Shown here piece by piece: positions 1 through 6,343 of a stretch of 20,788 bases of DNA. A model generated the notes under the pieces. That model was given only the letters and a program-made list of their open reading frames with translations, was not told the origin of the DNA and searched no databases. Within the stretch, counting starts at the first letter, position 1; each line of letters begins with the position of its first letter. The translations under genes were made by a program, and so were the position numbers. The DNA is from Tepidimonas sp. UBA997 (GTDB taxonomy: Bacteria > Pseudomonadota > Gammaproteobacteria > Burkholderiales > Burkholderiaceae_C), in the NCBI GenBank assembly GCA_002291945.1, contig DBAZ01000056.1, forward strand, positions 17,661 to 38,448, written 5' to 3'.

Positions 1-627
1 GACACCGCGGCTGACACCGATCTGGCAACGGCGGCCCCGTTCGCCGAGGGGGCCGATGCGGATAGCGCCAGCACAGGCCGCAACGGGCGCCGCAGCCGCG
101 ACCGCTACGGCCGCGAGCGCCGCCAGCGCAACGAAGCCGACAGCCCCGTGCCAGCAGCGGGCGATGAGGCCGCCGTCGCTGAAGCCGCGCCCCCCAGCAC
201 GGACGACACCCCGGTACGCTCCTACTTCACCCTGCCCACCACCGCCGCAGCACCGGCAGCCGCAGCAGCAACAGCCGCTGCGGACGTGACACCTGCAACG
301 CCTGTGGTGGCCAGCTCAGCTCCAGCCGCGCCCTTGGCCCTGCCATCGGTCACCAGTGCCACCAGCGCCAACACCACGGCCCCGGCTGCCCAGCCTTTTG
401 TGCTGGCGCTCGATGAGTTGGCTCGCGTGGCCGAGGCCGCTGGCCTGCACTGGATACAGTCGGACGCCGACAAAGTGGCTCAGGTGCAGGCAGCCATCGC
501 GGCCGAGCCGCTACCCGTGCGTGTGCCGCGTCAACCCAAGCCCGTGCCGGTGATGGACGAAGGGCCGCTGGTGCTGGTCGAAACACGACGCGACCTGCGC
601 CACCTCAAGCTCCCCTTTGAAAGTTGA
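1..627 (+). CDS. rne: Ribonuclease E, C-terminal part (5' truncated by window edge)
   Basis: Frame 1 is open from the first base to a TGA at 625-627 and gives 208 residues of a longer protein. The sequence is low in complexity. A short Arg-rich patch (GRNGRRSRDRYGRERRQR) is followed by long Ala/Pro/Thr-rich stretches, and the gene ends in a basic and acidic tail, VLVETRRDLRHLKLPFES. This composition and ending match the non-catalytic C-terminal half of betaproteobacterial RNase E/G, which in the family binds RNA and serves as a degradosome scaffold at the inner membrane. The catalytic S1/RNase E domain lies outside the window, so the identification rests on the tail alone. RNase G lacks such a tail, which favours RNase E. 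A 14-nt match to the valS repeats lies at 44-57. No U-tract terminator follows the stop; the nearest hairpin is the palindrome at 634-655. Confidence 0.75.
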   Translation, partial: DTAADTDLATAAPFAEGADADSASTGRNGRRSRDRYGRERRQRNEADSPVPAAGDEAAVAEAAPPSTDDTPVRSYFTLPTTAAAPAAAAATAAADVTPATPVVASSAPAAPLALPSVTSATSANTTAPAAQPFVLALDELARVAEAAGLHWIQSDADKVAQVQAAIAAEPLPVRVPRQPKPVPVMDEGPLVLVETRRDLRHLKLPFES

Positions 628-633
628 AAAAGG

Positions 634-655
634 CGGCTTTGACGTGCGTCAAAGC
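634..655. promoter_or_regulatory. FNR/NnrR-type palindrome upstream of hemerythrin gene
   Basis: Two perfect 10-nt arms, GGCTTTGACG and CGTCAAAGCC, flank a central TG. The core TTGAC-GTGC-GTCAA resembles FNR/ANR/DNR-family boxes (TTGAT-N4-ATCAA) and fits the looser NnrR pattern TTG-N8-CAA. Its centre (645.5) is about 42 nt upstream of the ATG at 688. A -10-like TAAGCT lies at 675-680 and no Shine-Dalgarno sequence precedes the ATG. This would suit a class II activator site with a nearly leaderless mRNA. Alternatively it is a hairpin ending rne transcription, but no T-run follows it on the plus strand. Confidence 0.5.
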
Positions 656-687
656 CCCGGGTAGCGCCTTCGACTAAGCTCTGCAAC

Positions 688-1206
688 ATGTCTCAGACCG
701 TCAACGATTTTCCCGTGGTACCTGATCTGCACTGGTGCGCCAGCTTGCAGACCGGTGACGCCCGCATGGACCAGACGCACGAGGAGTTTGTCGATTTGCT
801 GGCCCGTTTGCGTGCTCTGCACGGCTCGGACGGCCAGCATGGGGCAGACCCGCTGCCCCTGTTTCGTCAACTGGTGGCGCACACCATCGAGCACTTCGAA
901 CAGGAAGACCGCTGGATGGTGGCCACCGGCTTCAGTGCCGACAACTGCCACAGCCTGCAACACAAGAGCATCCTCGATACCTTGCAGGCCGTCGAAACCC
1001 ATTACCTCCAGGGCGACAGCACGATCATAGGCCGCATGGCCGACGCGCTGGCCGAATGGTTCCCCCAGCACGCCCAGAGCATGGACGCCGGGCTGGCCCT
1101 GCACCTGAAGTCGCTCGCCTTTGACACCCGCACCGAATCCATGCCCGACCCCGAGCGGGTGCGTCCGGCCAGCATGAGCGGTTGCGGCAGCGTGAGCTGT
1201 AGCTGA
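688..1206 (+). CDS. Hemerythrin-like (bacteriohemerythrin family) protein
   Basis: This 172-residue cytoplasmic protein has the metal-ligand pattern of the O2-binding di-iron hemerythrin fold in the right order: H31 (in MDQTH), H69 and E73 (HFEQE), H88 and H92 (HSLQH), then H128 and D133 (HAQSMD). All seven expected ligands are present, so it should bind a diiron centre and reversibly bind O2, or sense or buffer O2 or NO. There is no signal peptide and no fused signalling domain. After the four-helix domain (about residues 15-140) comes a 30-residue tail ending in GCGSVSCS, with two cysteines that are not part of the family core. The ATG has no Shine-Dalgarno sequence. The gene stands alone between rne and lldD, and the palindrome at 634-655 suggests control by oxygen or nitrosative stress. 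The family is clear; the physiological role is not. Confidence 0.85.
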   Translation: MSQTVNDFPVVPDLHWCASLQTGDARMDQTHEEFVDLLARLRALHGSDGQHGADPLPLFRQLVAHTIEHFEQEDRWMVATGFSADNCHSLQHKSILDTLQAVETHYLQGDSTIIGRMADALAEWFPQHAQSMDAGLALHLKSLAFDTRTESMPDPERVRPASMSGCGSVSCS

Positions 1207-1219
1207 AGCGAGCAATTTT

Positions 1220-1249
1220 TTTCACGCCCCGCTGTGGCGGTTTCACGCC
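1220..1249 (+). repeat. Direct repeat TTTCACGCC, two copies 21 bp apart
   Basis: TTTCACGCC occurs at 1220-1228 and again at 1241-1249, a period of exactly 21 bp, or two helical turns. The pair lies in the spacer between the hemerythrin stop codon and the lldD start, 57-86 nt upstream of the lldD ATG. Same-face direct repeats can be operator half-sites, so this may be a regulator site for lldD. No regulator gene is adjacent, and a chance repeat is possible. Confidence 0.3.
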
Positions 1250-1305
1250 AGAGCGAGGAATCAGGGCGATACGATCGCGGCATGTTGTTATCCGGAGCCA
1301 CATGC

Positions 1306-2469
1306 ATGCCGATCATCACCCACATCGAAGACCTGCGCCGCTTGGCCCAAAAGCGCGTGCCCCGCATGTTTTACGACTATGCCGACAGCGGGTCGTGGAC
1401 GGAAAGCACCTACCGCGCCAATGAGTCGGACTTCCAGTCGATCAAGCTGAGGCAGCGGGTCGCGGTGAACATGGAAGGCCGCAGCACCCGCAGCACGATG
1501 ATCGGCCAAGAAGTCGCCATGCCGGTGGCCATTGCCCCGACCGGGCTGACCGGCATGCAACACGCCGATGGCGAAATCCTGTCGGCCCGTGCGGCCAAGC
1601 GCTTTGGCATTCCCTTCACGCTCTCGACCATGAGCATCTGCTCGATCGAGGACGTGGCCGAGCACGCCGGTCCAGGCTTCTGGTTTCAGCTCTACATGAT
1701 GCGCGACCGCGATTTCATCGTGCGGCTGATCGAACGTGCGCAAGCGGCCCGCTGCAGCGCCTTGGTGCTGACGCTGGACCTGCAAATCCTCGGGCAACGC
1801 CACAAAGACCTGAAAAATGGCCTGTCGGCACCGCCCAGACTCACGCTGGCCAACCTGATCGACATCGCCACCAAGCCACGCTGGGCCTTGGGCATGCTGG
1901 GCACCTCGCGGCGCCAGTTTGGCAACATCGTCGGGCATGTGCAAGGGGTGGACGACATGGGCAGCCTGTCGGCCTGGACGGCGCAGCAGTTTGACCCCCG
2001 GCTCAACTGGGGCGACGTGGAGTGGATCAAGAACCGCTGGGGCGGCAAGCTGATCGTCAAAGGCATACAGGACGAAGAAGACGCCCGCCGTGCGGTGGAT
2101 TGCGGGGCTGATGCTCTGATCGTGAGCAACCACGGCGGACGCCAGCTCGACGGGGCCGAAAGCAGCATCCGCGCCTTGCCCAAGATCGTCGCCGCAGTGG
2201 GCGGCAAAATCGAAATCCACATGGATGGCGGCATCCGCTCGGGGCAGGACGTGCTCAAGGCGCGCGCCTTGGGCGCACAAGGCACTTACATAGGCCGGGC
2301 CTTCCTGTACGGGCTCGGTGCCATGGGCGAGGCGGGCGTGAGCAAAACGCTGGAAATCATCCACAAAGAGCTGGACATCACCATGGCCTTCACCGGCCAC
2401 ACCGACATCAACACGGTGGACTCCAGCATCCTGCTGCCCGGCACGTTGCCGACCGCGGCACCCCGCTGA
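1306..2469 (+). CDS. lldD: FMN-dependent L-lactate dehydrogenase (alpha-hydroxy acid oxidase family)
   Basis: This 387-residue protein oxidises L-lactate to pyruvate with FMN and, in the LldD family, passes electrons to the quinone pool at the inner membrane. The active-site motif SNHGGRQLDGA is intact, with catalytic His276 (His275 in E. coli LldD), followed by the FMN-phosphate-binding stretch HMDGGIRSGQDVLKARALGA. The N-terminal PRMFYDYADSGSWTESTYRAN and the substrate-loop text THFTLSTMS-like FTLSTMSICSIEDVA are typical of the family. I chose the ATG at 1306 because CGGAG lies 9 nt upstream and the protein then begins MPIITHIEDLR; an in-frame upstream codon at 1234 would add an unlikely 24-residue leader. 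Related enzymes act on mandelate or glycolate, so the exact substrate is inferred. The stop is 2 nt from the convergent soxZ stop. Confidence 0.85.
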   Translation: MPIITHIEDLRRLAQKRVPRMFYDYADSGSWTESTYRANESDFQSIKLRQRVAVNMEGRSTRSTMIGQEVAMPVAIAPTGLTGMQHADGEILSARAAKRFGIPFTLSTMSICSIEDVAEHAGPGFWFQLYMMRDRDFIVRLIERAQAARCSALVLTLDLQILGQRHKDLKNGLSAPPRLTLANLIDIATKPRWALGMLGTSRRQFGNIVGHVQGVDDMGSLSAWTAQQFDPRLNWGDVEWIKNRWGGKLIVKGIQDEEDARRAVDCGADALIVSNHGGRQLDGAESSIRALPKIVAAVGGKIEIHMDGGIRSGQDVLKARALGAQGTYIGRAFLYGLGAMGEAGVSKTLEIIHKELDITMAFTGHTDINTVDSSILLPGTLPTAAPR

Positions 2470-2471
2470 GG

Positions 2472-2783
2472 TCAGCCGATGGTGGCTTCGTCGGAGCGGG
2501 TCGCGCCTTGCGTGTCCACCCAGCGCAAGACCACTTTATCGCCTTTGGCCGCGCCTTTGAATCGGAACGCCATGAAGGGATTGGCCGACACGGCCCCACT
2601 GAACCGACTGGTCAGCACGGGCCGACCATTGTGGATGGCTTCGACCTGGGTGATGTAGTGCGCAGGCAGGATCTGACCCGCCGGATTGCGGCGGGTACCT
2701 GACTCCATGACATGGGACATGCGCACGCGAACGGTGGCGACGCCTCCCGTTTCTGTGGCACGAATGATGCTTGGCTGGGACAT
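2472..2783 (-). CDS. soxZ: Thiosulfate oxidation carrier complex protein SoxZ
   Basis: This 103-residue protein has the usual SoxZ length and reads as SoxZ throughout: RVRMSHVMESGTRRNPAG near the start, PAHYITQVEAIHNG in the middle, and NPFMAFRFKGAAKGDKV toward the end. SoxZ is the periplasmic partner of SoxY. It has no signal peptide and travels through the Tat system bound to SoxY. The ATG at 2783 is preceded by AAGGA at good spacing; an in-frame extension upstream would run into the soxY region and is not needed. The gene starts 43 nt after the soxY stop, so the two are surely co-transcribed. No soxA, soxX, soxB or soxCD is in the window. Confidence 0.92.
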   Translation of the reverse strand: MSQPSIIRATETGGVATVRVRMSHVMESGTRRNPAGQILPAHYITQVEAIHNGRPVLTSRFSGAVSANPFMAFRFKGAAKGDKVVLRWVDTQGATRSDEATIG

Positions 2784-2826
2784 GGGTTGTATCCTTATGA
2801 ACGCGAGTGACCGGCTGTGGCACCGC

Positions 2827-3279
2827 TCAGGCGCCACAGCCACCCAGCGTGACGCGGGTCTGCCGACGAGCCGAAAACAGGCGGCCATCGGCTTTGGCAA
2901 CCACGATGATGTCCGAGGATTCAGCCATTTTGATGTTCACCTGCATCTCGGGCTCGGCCCCTTCATGAAACACAAAAACCGCCGCCAGGGGAAACGGATT
3001 GCGCTCCACCAGCAGGAACATCTCCTGGGTGTTGGGCAGGCGACTGGCGATGCTGATCTGCACCGAGGCACCGTTTTCGGCAATGTCAGGCGACTGGATC
3101 GCTACCTGATCGCTGCTGACCGGTTGCGCCCCCAAGGCTCGCAGTGCGTCATGGAGTGTTCTCGCTTCAAAACCTGGGCGGCCGACCGCCTGAGCCTGTT
3201 CGGCCGTGACGATGCCAAGGGCAAGCAAGGTGGCCATGGCACCCGTGGTTTTCAGAACCGTGCGGCGATTGTGTGGCAT
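2827..3279 (-). CDS. soxY: Thiosulfate oxidation carrier protein SoxY
   Basis: This 150-residue protein carries sulfur intermediates covalently during thiosulfate oxidation in the periplasm. A twin-arginine signal is visible at the N-terminus (RRTVLK at residues 5-10, then the hydrophobic MATLLALGIV and an AQA-type cleavage site near residue 32). The C-terminus is GGCGA, with the substrate-carrying Cys148 on the flexible end; the family usually ends GGCGG, so the last residue differs but the cysteine and its glycines are kept. The middle (VQISIASRLPNTQEMFLLVERNPFPLAAVF) is typical SoxY. The gene lies 52 nt downstream of lolD on the same strand and may be read through from lolCD or have its own weak promoter in that gap. 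soxZ follows 43 nt downstream. Confidence 0.92.
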   Translation of the reverse strand: MPHNRRTVLKTTGAMATLLALGIVTAEQAQAVGRPGFEARTLHDALRALGAQPVSSDQVAIQSPDIAENGASVQISIASRLPNTQEMFLLVERNPFPLAAVFVFHEGAEPEMQVNIKMAESSDIIVVAKADGRLFSARRQTRVTLGGCGA

Positions 3280-3331
3280 GCTGATTCATTCCCGTTTTGT
3301 CAAAGTTACGATAAGCGCCGATGGGCAAAGT

Positions 3332-4027
3332 TCACGACAACCGACCATTGGCCATGCGCAGCACCCGCCCGCAGCGGGCAGCCAGTTCCGGGTCGTGAGT
3401 GACCACCACAAAGGCGGTGCCCTGCTCGCGCGACAGTGCCAGCATCAGATCAAACACGCCTTGTGCAGAGGCCCGATCCAGATTGCCGGTGGGCTCGTCG
3501 GCCAGCACACAGGCGGGCTGCGTGACCAAGGCGCGGGCCATGGCGACGCGCTGACGCTCCCCGCCCGACAATTCCGACGGTCGATGATGCAAGCGTGCCT
3601 GAAGACCGACTTTGGCCAGCAGCTCGGCCGCTTGCAGCGCGGCTGCTTCGCGCGAGGTGCGGCGTATCCACAAGGGCATGGCCACATTCTCGATGGCCGA
3701 AAACTCGGGTAGTAAATGATGAAATTGATAGACAAAGCCCAGATGCCGGTTGCGCAACAGGCCTTGCTGGGCTGGGCTTAAGCCGTGGATGGATGCCCCA
3801 CACCACTGAACCTCACCCACCGTGGGCGCTTCCAGACCGCCCAGCACGTGCAGCAGGGTACTTTTCCCGGAACCCGAGGCACCCACAATCGCCACCGTTG
3901 CACCGGCGTCCACACGCAAATCGACGCCGTGGAGCACCGTCACATCCAGCGGGCCTTCTTGGAAGCGCTTGACCAATCCCTGCCCCACCAGCACCGGTGC
4001 CGTGGGTGGATAGACCGCCTTATTCAT
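3332..4027 (-). CDS. lolD: Lipoprotein-releasing ABC transporter ATP-binding protein LolD
   Basis: This 231-residue ATPase energises release of outer-membrane lipoproteins from the inner membrane to the carrier LolA. ABC motifs appear in order: Walker A GASGSGKST (49-57), Q-loop Gln101 in FVYQFHHLLPEF, the signature LSGGERQR (153-160), Walker B CVLADEP with Asp177 and Glu178, and switch His211 in VVVTHDP. FVYQFHHLLPEFSA is a LolD hallmark that separates it from the related MacB and FtsE ATPases. The start ATG at 4027 overlaps the end of lolC by 8 nt, indicating translational coupling. Confidence 0.93.
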   Translation of the reverse strand: MNKAVYPPTAPVLVGQGLVKRFQEGPLDVTVLHGVDLRVDAGATVAIVGASGSGKSTLLHVLGGLEAPTVGEVQWCGASIHGLSPAQQGLLRNRHLGFVYQFHHLLPEFSAIENVAMPLWIRRTSREAAALQAAELLAKVGLQARLHHRPSELSGGERQRVAMARALVTQPACVLADEPTGNLDRASAQGVFDLMLALSREQGTAFVVVTHDPELAARCGRVLRMANGRLS

Positions 4028-5276
4028 AGCGCAGCGCCTCCGCCGGATTGACGCGGCTGGCCCGCCAGCTCGGGTAGAGTGTGGCGACGAAAGCCAGCGC
4101 CAGCGAAATCAGACCGATCGGCACGATGTCGGCCTGCTGCGGGTCGCTGGGCATGCGGCTGATGAGGTAAATGTCTTGCGGCAGGAAGCTCACACCCAGC
4201 AGGTTTTCCAGCACCGGAACGAGGGTGTCGATGTTAAACGCCACCCCCAAACCCAGCAGCAACCCCAATCCGGTGCCTATCACGCCCACCATGGCCCCCT
4301 GCACCATGAAGACCAGCATGATGCTGGCCGGGCTGGCACCCAGCGTTCTGAGGATGGCGATGTCGGCGCGTTTGTCAGTCACCGTCATGACCAAGGTGGA
4401 CACCAGATTGAAGGCCGCCACGGCCACGATCAGGGTCAGGATGATGAACATCATCCGCTTTTCGAGCTGGACGGCGGCAAACCAGGTGCGGTTCTGGCGC
4501 GTCCAGTCGCGTATGAACAGGTCGCCACTCAAGCTGCCCGCCAGTTGCTGGGCAACCTCGTGCGCCTGGTGCAAGTCCCGGATTTTCAGCCGGATGCCGG
4601 TCGGCCCTTCGAGGCGGAAGATGCGTGCGGCATCTTCTACATGCACGAAGGCCATGCCGGAGTCGTATTCAAAGTGGCCCGAATCGAACAGCCCCACCAC
4701 GTTCATCAGCCGCAGCCGCGGCACCACACCGGCCGGGGTGAGTTGCCCGCTCGGGGCAATCAGCGTCACCACATCGCCGGGGCCAACGCCGAGCTTGCGT
4801 GCCAGCTCCGCCCCCAGCACGACCCCGAACGCGCCCGGCACCAGACGGGCCATGGCCGCCTGCGCCTGATCGGCCGCGAGTTCAGTGACCTGCGATTCGA
4901 GCGCCGGGTCGATACCCCGGATCAGGGCACCCTGCATGTCTTCCCCGAGCGCCAGCAGCCCCTGCGCGGCAATGAAAGGCGCGGCCCCCAGCACCTCGGG
5001 GTGGGCACGGACTTCGCTCAAGGTCAGATCCAGATGCGGGATGGCCTGAGCGCCGGGTGCAAACACCTCGATGTGGGACAGCACGCCCAGCATGCGGTCG
5101 CGCACCTCTTTCTGAAAGCCATTCATCACGCTGAGCACGATGATCAGCGCCGCCACACCCAAGGCAATGCCCAGCATGGACACGCCGCTGATGAAGGAAA
5201 TGAAGCCGTTACGCCGGGCACCCCGGCCAGCGCGTGTGTAACGCCAGCCGAGCAGGCATTCGTAGGGAATTTGCAT
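4020..5276 (-). CDS. lolC: Lipoprotein-releasing ABC transporter permease (LolC/LolE family)
   Basis: This 418-residue inner-membrane protein is the transmembrane subunit that extracts lipoproteins for LolA. The start MQIPYECLLGWRYTRAGR is typical of LolC/E. One membrane segment lies at about residues 24-52 and is followed by a large periplasmic domain. Three more segments occupy the C-terminal third, starting near MMFIILTLIVAVAAFNLVST. The protein ends with the FtsX-type coupling motif SWRASRVNPAEALRYE. Only one permease gene is present beside lolD, as in bacteria where a single LolC/E-type (LolF) subunit forms a homodimer; a second gene outside the window cannot be excluded. I chose the ATG at 5276 because the in-frame extension upstream has no family likeness. 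The stop overlaps lolD by 8 nt. Confidence 0.9.
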   Translation of the reverse strand: MQIPYECLLGWRYTRAGRGARRNGFISFISGVSMLGIALGVAALIIVLSVMNGFQKEVRDRMLGVLSHIEVFAPGAQAIPHLDLTLSEVRAHPEVLGAAPFIAAQGLLALGEDMQGALIRGIDPALESQVTELAADQAQAAMARLVPGAFGVVLGAELARKLGVGPGDVVTLIAPSGQLTPAGVVPRLRLMNVVGLFDSGHFEYDSGMAFVHVEDAARIFRLEGPTGIRLKIRDLHQAHEVAQQLAGSLSGDLFIRDWTRQNRTWFAAVQLEKRMMFIILTLIVAVAAFNLVSTLVMTVTDKRADIAILRTLGASPASIMLVFMVQGAMVGVIGTGLGLLLGLGVAFNIDTLVPVLENLLGVSFLPQDIYLISRMPSDPQQADIVPIGLISLALAFVATLYPSWRASRVNPAEALRYE

Positions 5277-5356
5277 GTTTCTTTTGCATTCGCGGGCCTC
5301 GATTGTGGCATCCCGGACAATCCGGTGTTGCATCACGGGCACTCGCACCGCACACC
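5277..5356. promoter_or_regulatory. Divergent promoter region between lolC and the RpfE-type gene
   Basis: These 80 bp must hold the promoters of both the lolCD(-soxYZ) and rpfE-recJ-rluA transcription units. The only clear structure is a small inverted repeat, CCGGA-CAA-TCCGG, at 5313-5325. No convincing -35/-10 pair and no Shine-Dalgarno sequence before the plus-strand ATG can be seen. Confidence 0.4.
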
Positions 5357-6343
5357 ATGAACCTGCCTGACTCCACCGCCACCCTGATCGTTCCCTTCGC
5401 CAGCGCTGAAGACGAGGCCTGCCAAACCGCCCTGGCCGGGCTTGCGCTGCCGCATCTGGAGCAAATCACCCGTCGCTGGCACGCCGGGCCGGTTCAGGGC
5501 GCTGACGCCTACTGCCTGAACACCCCGCACGAGCAGGCCCTGGCCCACGTACTGGGCTGGGACGCCCGCCCCGACGGCACCCTGCCACTGGCGGCCTGGT
5601 CGGCGCAGCGGCAGTCGGTGGGCTGCGCCTGGTTTGAACCCTGCCACTGGACGGTGGGGATGGAGCAAGTCCGTCTGCAACCAGCCGATACGCTGCAGGT
5701 GCAGGCAGAGGAATCGCTGGCCCTGCTGGCAGCCTTGCAACCGTGGGCCGAAGCAGACGGCCTGCAACTGATTTTTGAACGCCCCGAGCGCTGGCGGGCC
5801 GAAGGGGCTGCGTTGGCTGACCTGCCTTGGGCCAGCATGGATCGTGTGGCGAACCGCCGCCTCGACGGCTGGTTGCCCGATGCCAGCCAGCACCCCGGCA
5901 TGCGCCCCTTGTTGCGGCTGCACAACGAGGCCCAGATGCTGTTCTACACCCATCCGGTGAACGACCGGCGCAGCGCGCGCGGGCTGGCTCCCATCAACGG
6001 CTGCTGGATCAGCGCCTGCGGGCTGCTGGCCCCGCACGAACGGCTGGGGCCCGCGCCCGACATCGACTACCGCCTGCGGCCCGCCGCCCGAGCGGGCCAC
6101 TGGCGCGACTGGGCCCAAGCGTGGCAGGGGCTGGAGCGCGACGTGCTGCCCGTGTGGCTGGCGCGTGCGGCCAGCGGGGTCGCGGTGCAAATCATTTTCT
6201 GCGGCGAGCGCGGCTGGCAAGCCTGGCACAGCCAGCCACAGGCGGACTCGACAGCGCCACCTGCGGCACCGGCTTGGTGGCGCCGCTGGTGGCCTGCCCA
6301 GCCGGTGCCGTTCAACCCCGCTGGCATACTCGGCCCTTTATGA
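5357..6343 (+). CDS. RpfE-type conserved protein (often labelled phosphoglycerate mutase-like)
   Basis: This 328-residue protein has no membrane segment or signal peptide. The conserved-looking core is LLRLHNEAQMLFYTHPVNDRRSARGLAPINGCWISACG, around residues 190-226 and written here only as a landmark of shorter blocks (LRLHNEAQMLFYTHPVND; ARGLAPINGCWISACG). That core and a position directly upstream of recJ match the protein named RpfE in the Xanthomonas rpf cluster, which databases also label a cofactor-independent phosphoglycerate mutase relative. I see no metal-binding or catalytic set that would support mutase activity, so no reaction is proposed. The ATG at 5357 begins MNLPDSTATLIVPFA; the open frame reaches further upstream but overlaps the lolC promoter. 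The stop TGA overlaps the recJ ATG by 4 nt, so the two are probably coupled. Confidence 0.7.
   Translation: MNLPDSTATLIVPFASAEDEACQTALAGLALPHLEQITRRWHAGPVQGADAYCLNTPHEQALAHVLGWDARPDGTLPLAAWSAQRQSVGCAWFEPCHWTVGMEQVRLQPADTLQVQAEESLALLAALQPWAEADGLQLIFERPERWRAEGAALADLPWASMDRVANRRLDGWLPDASQHPGMRPLLRLHNEAQMLFYTHPVNDRRSARGLAPINGCWISACGLLAPHERLGPAPDIDYRLRPAARAGHWRDWAQAWQGLERDVLPVWLARAASGVAVQIIFCGERGWQAWHSQPQADSTAPPAAPAWWRRWWPAQPVPFNPAGILGPL

Noticed and set aside
1211..1225. T7 run after the hemerythrin gene as an intrinsic terminator
   Set aside because: No stable stem directly precedes it; only 3-4 bp pairings can be formed.
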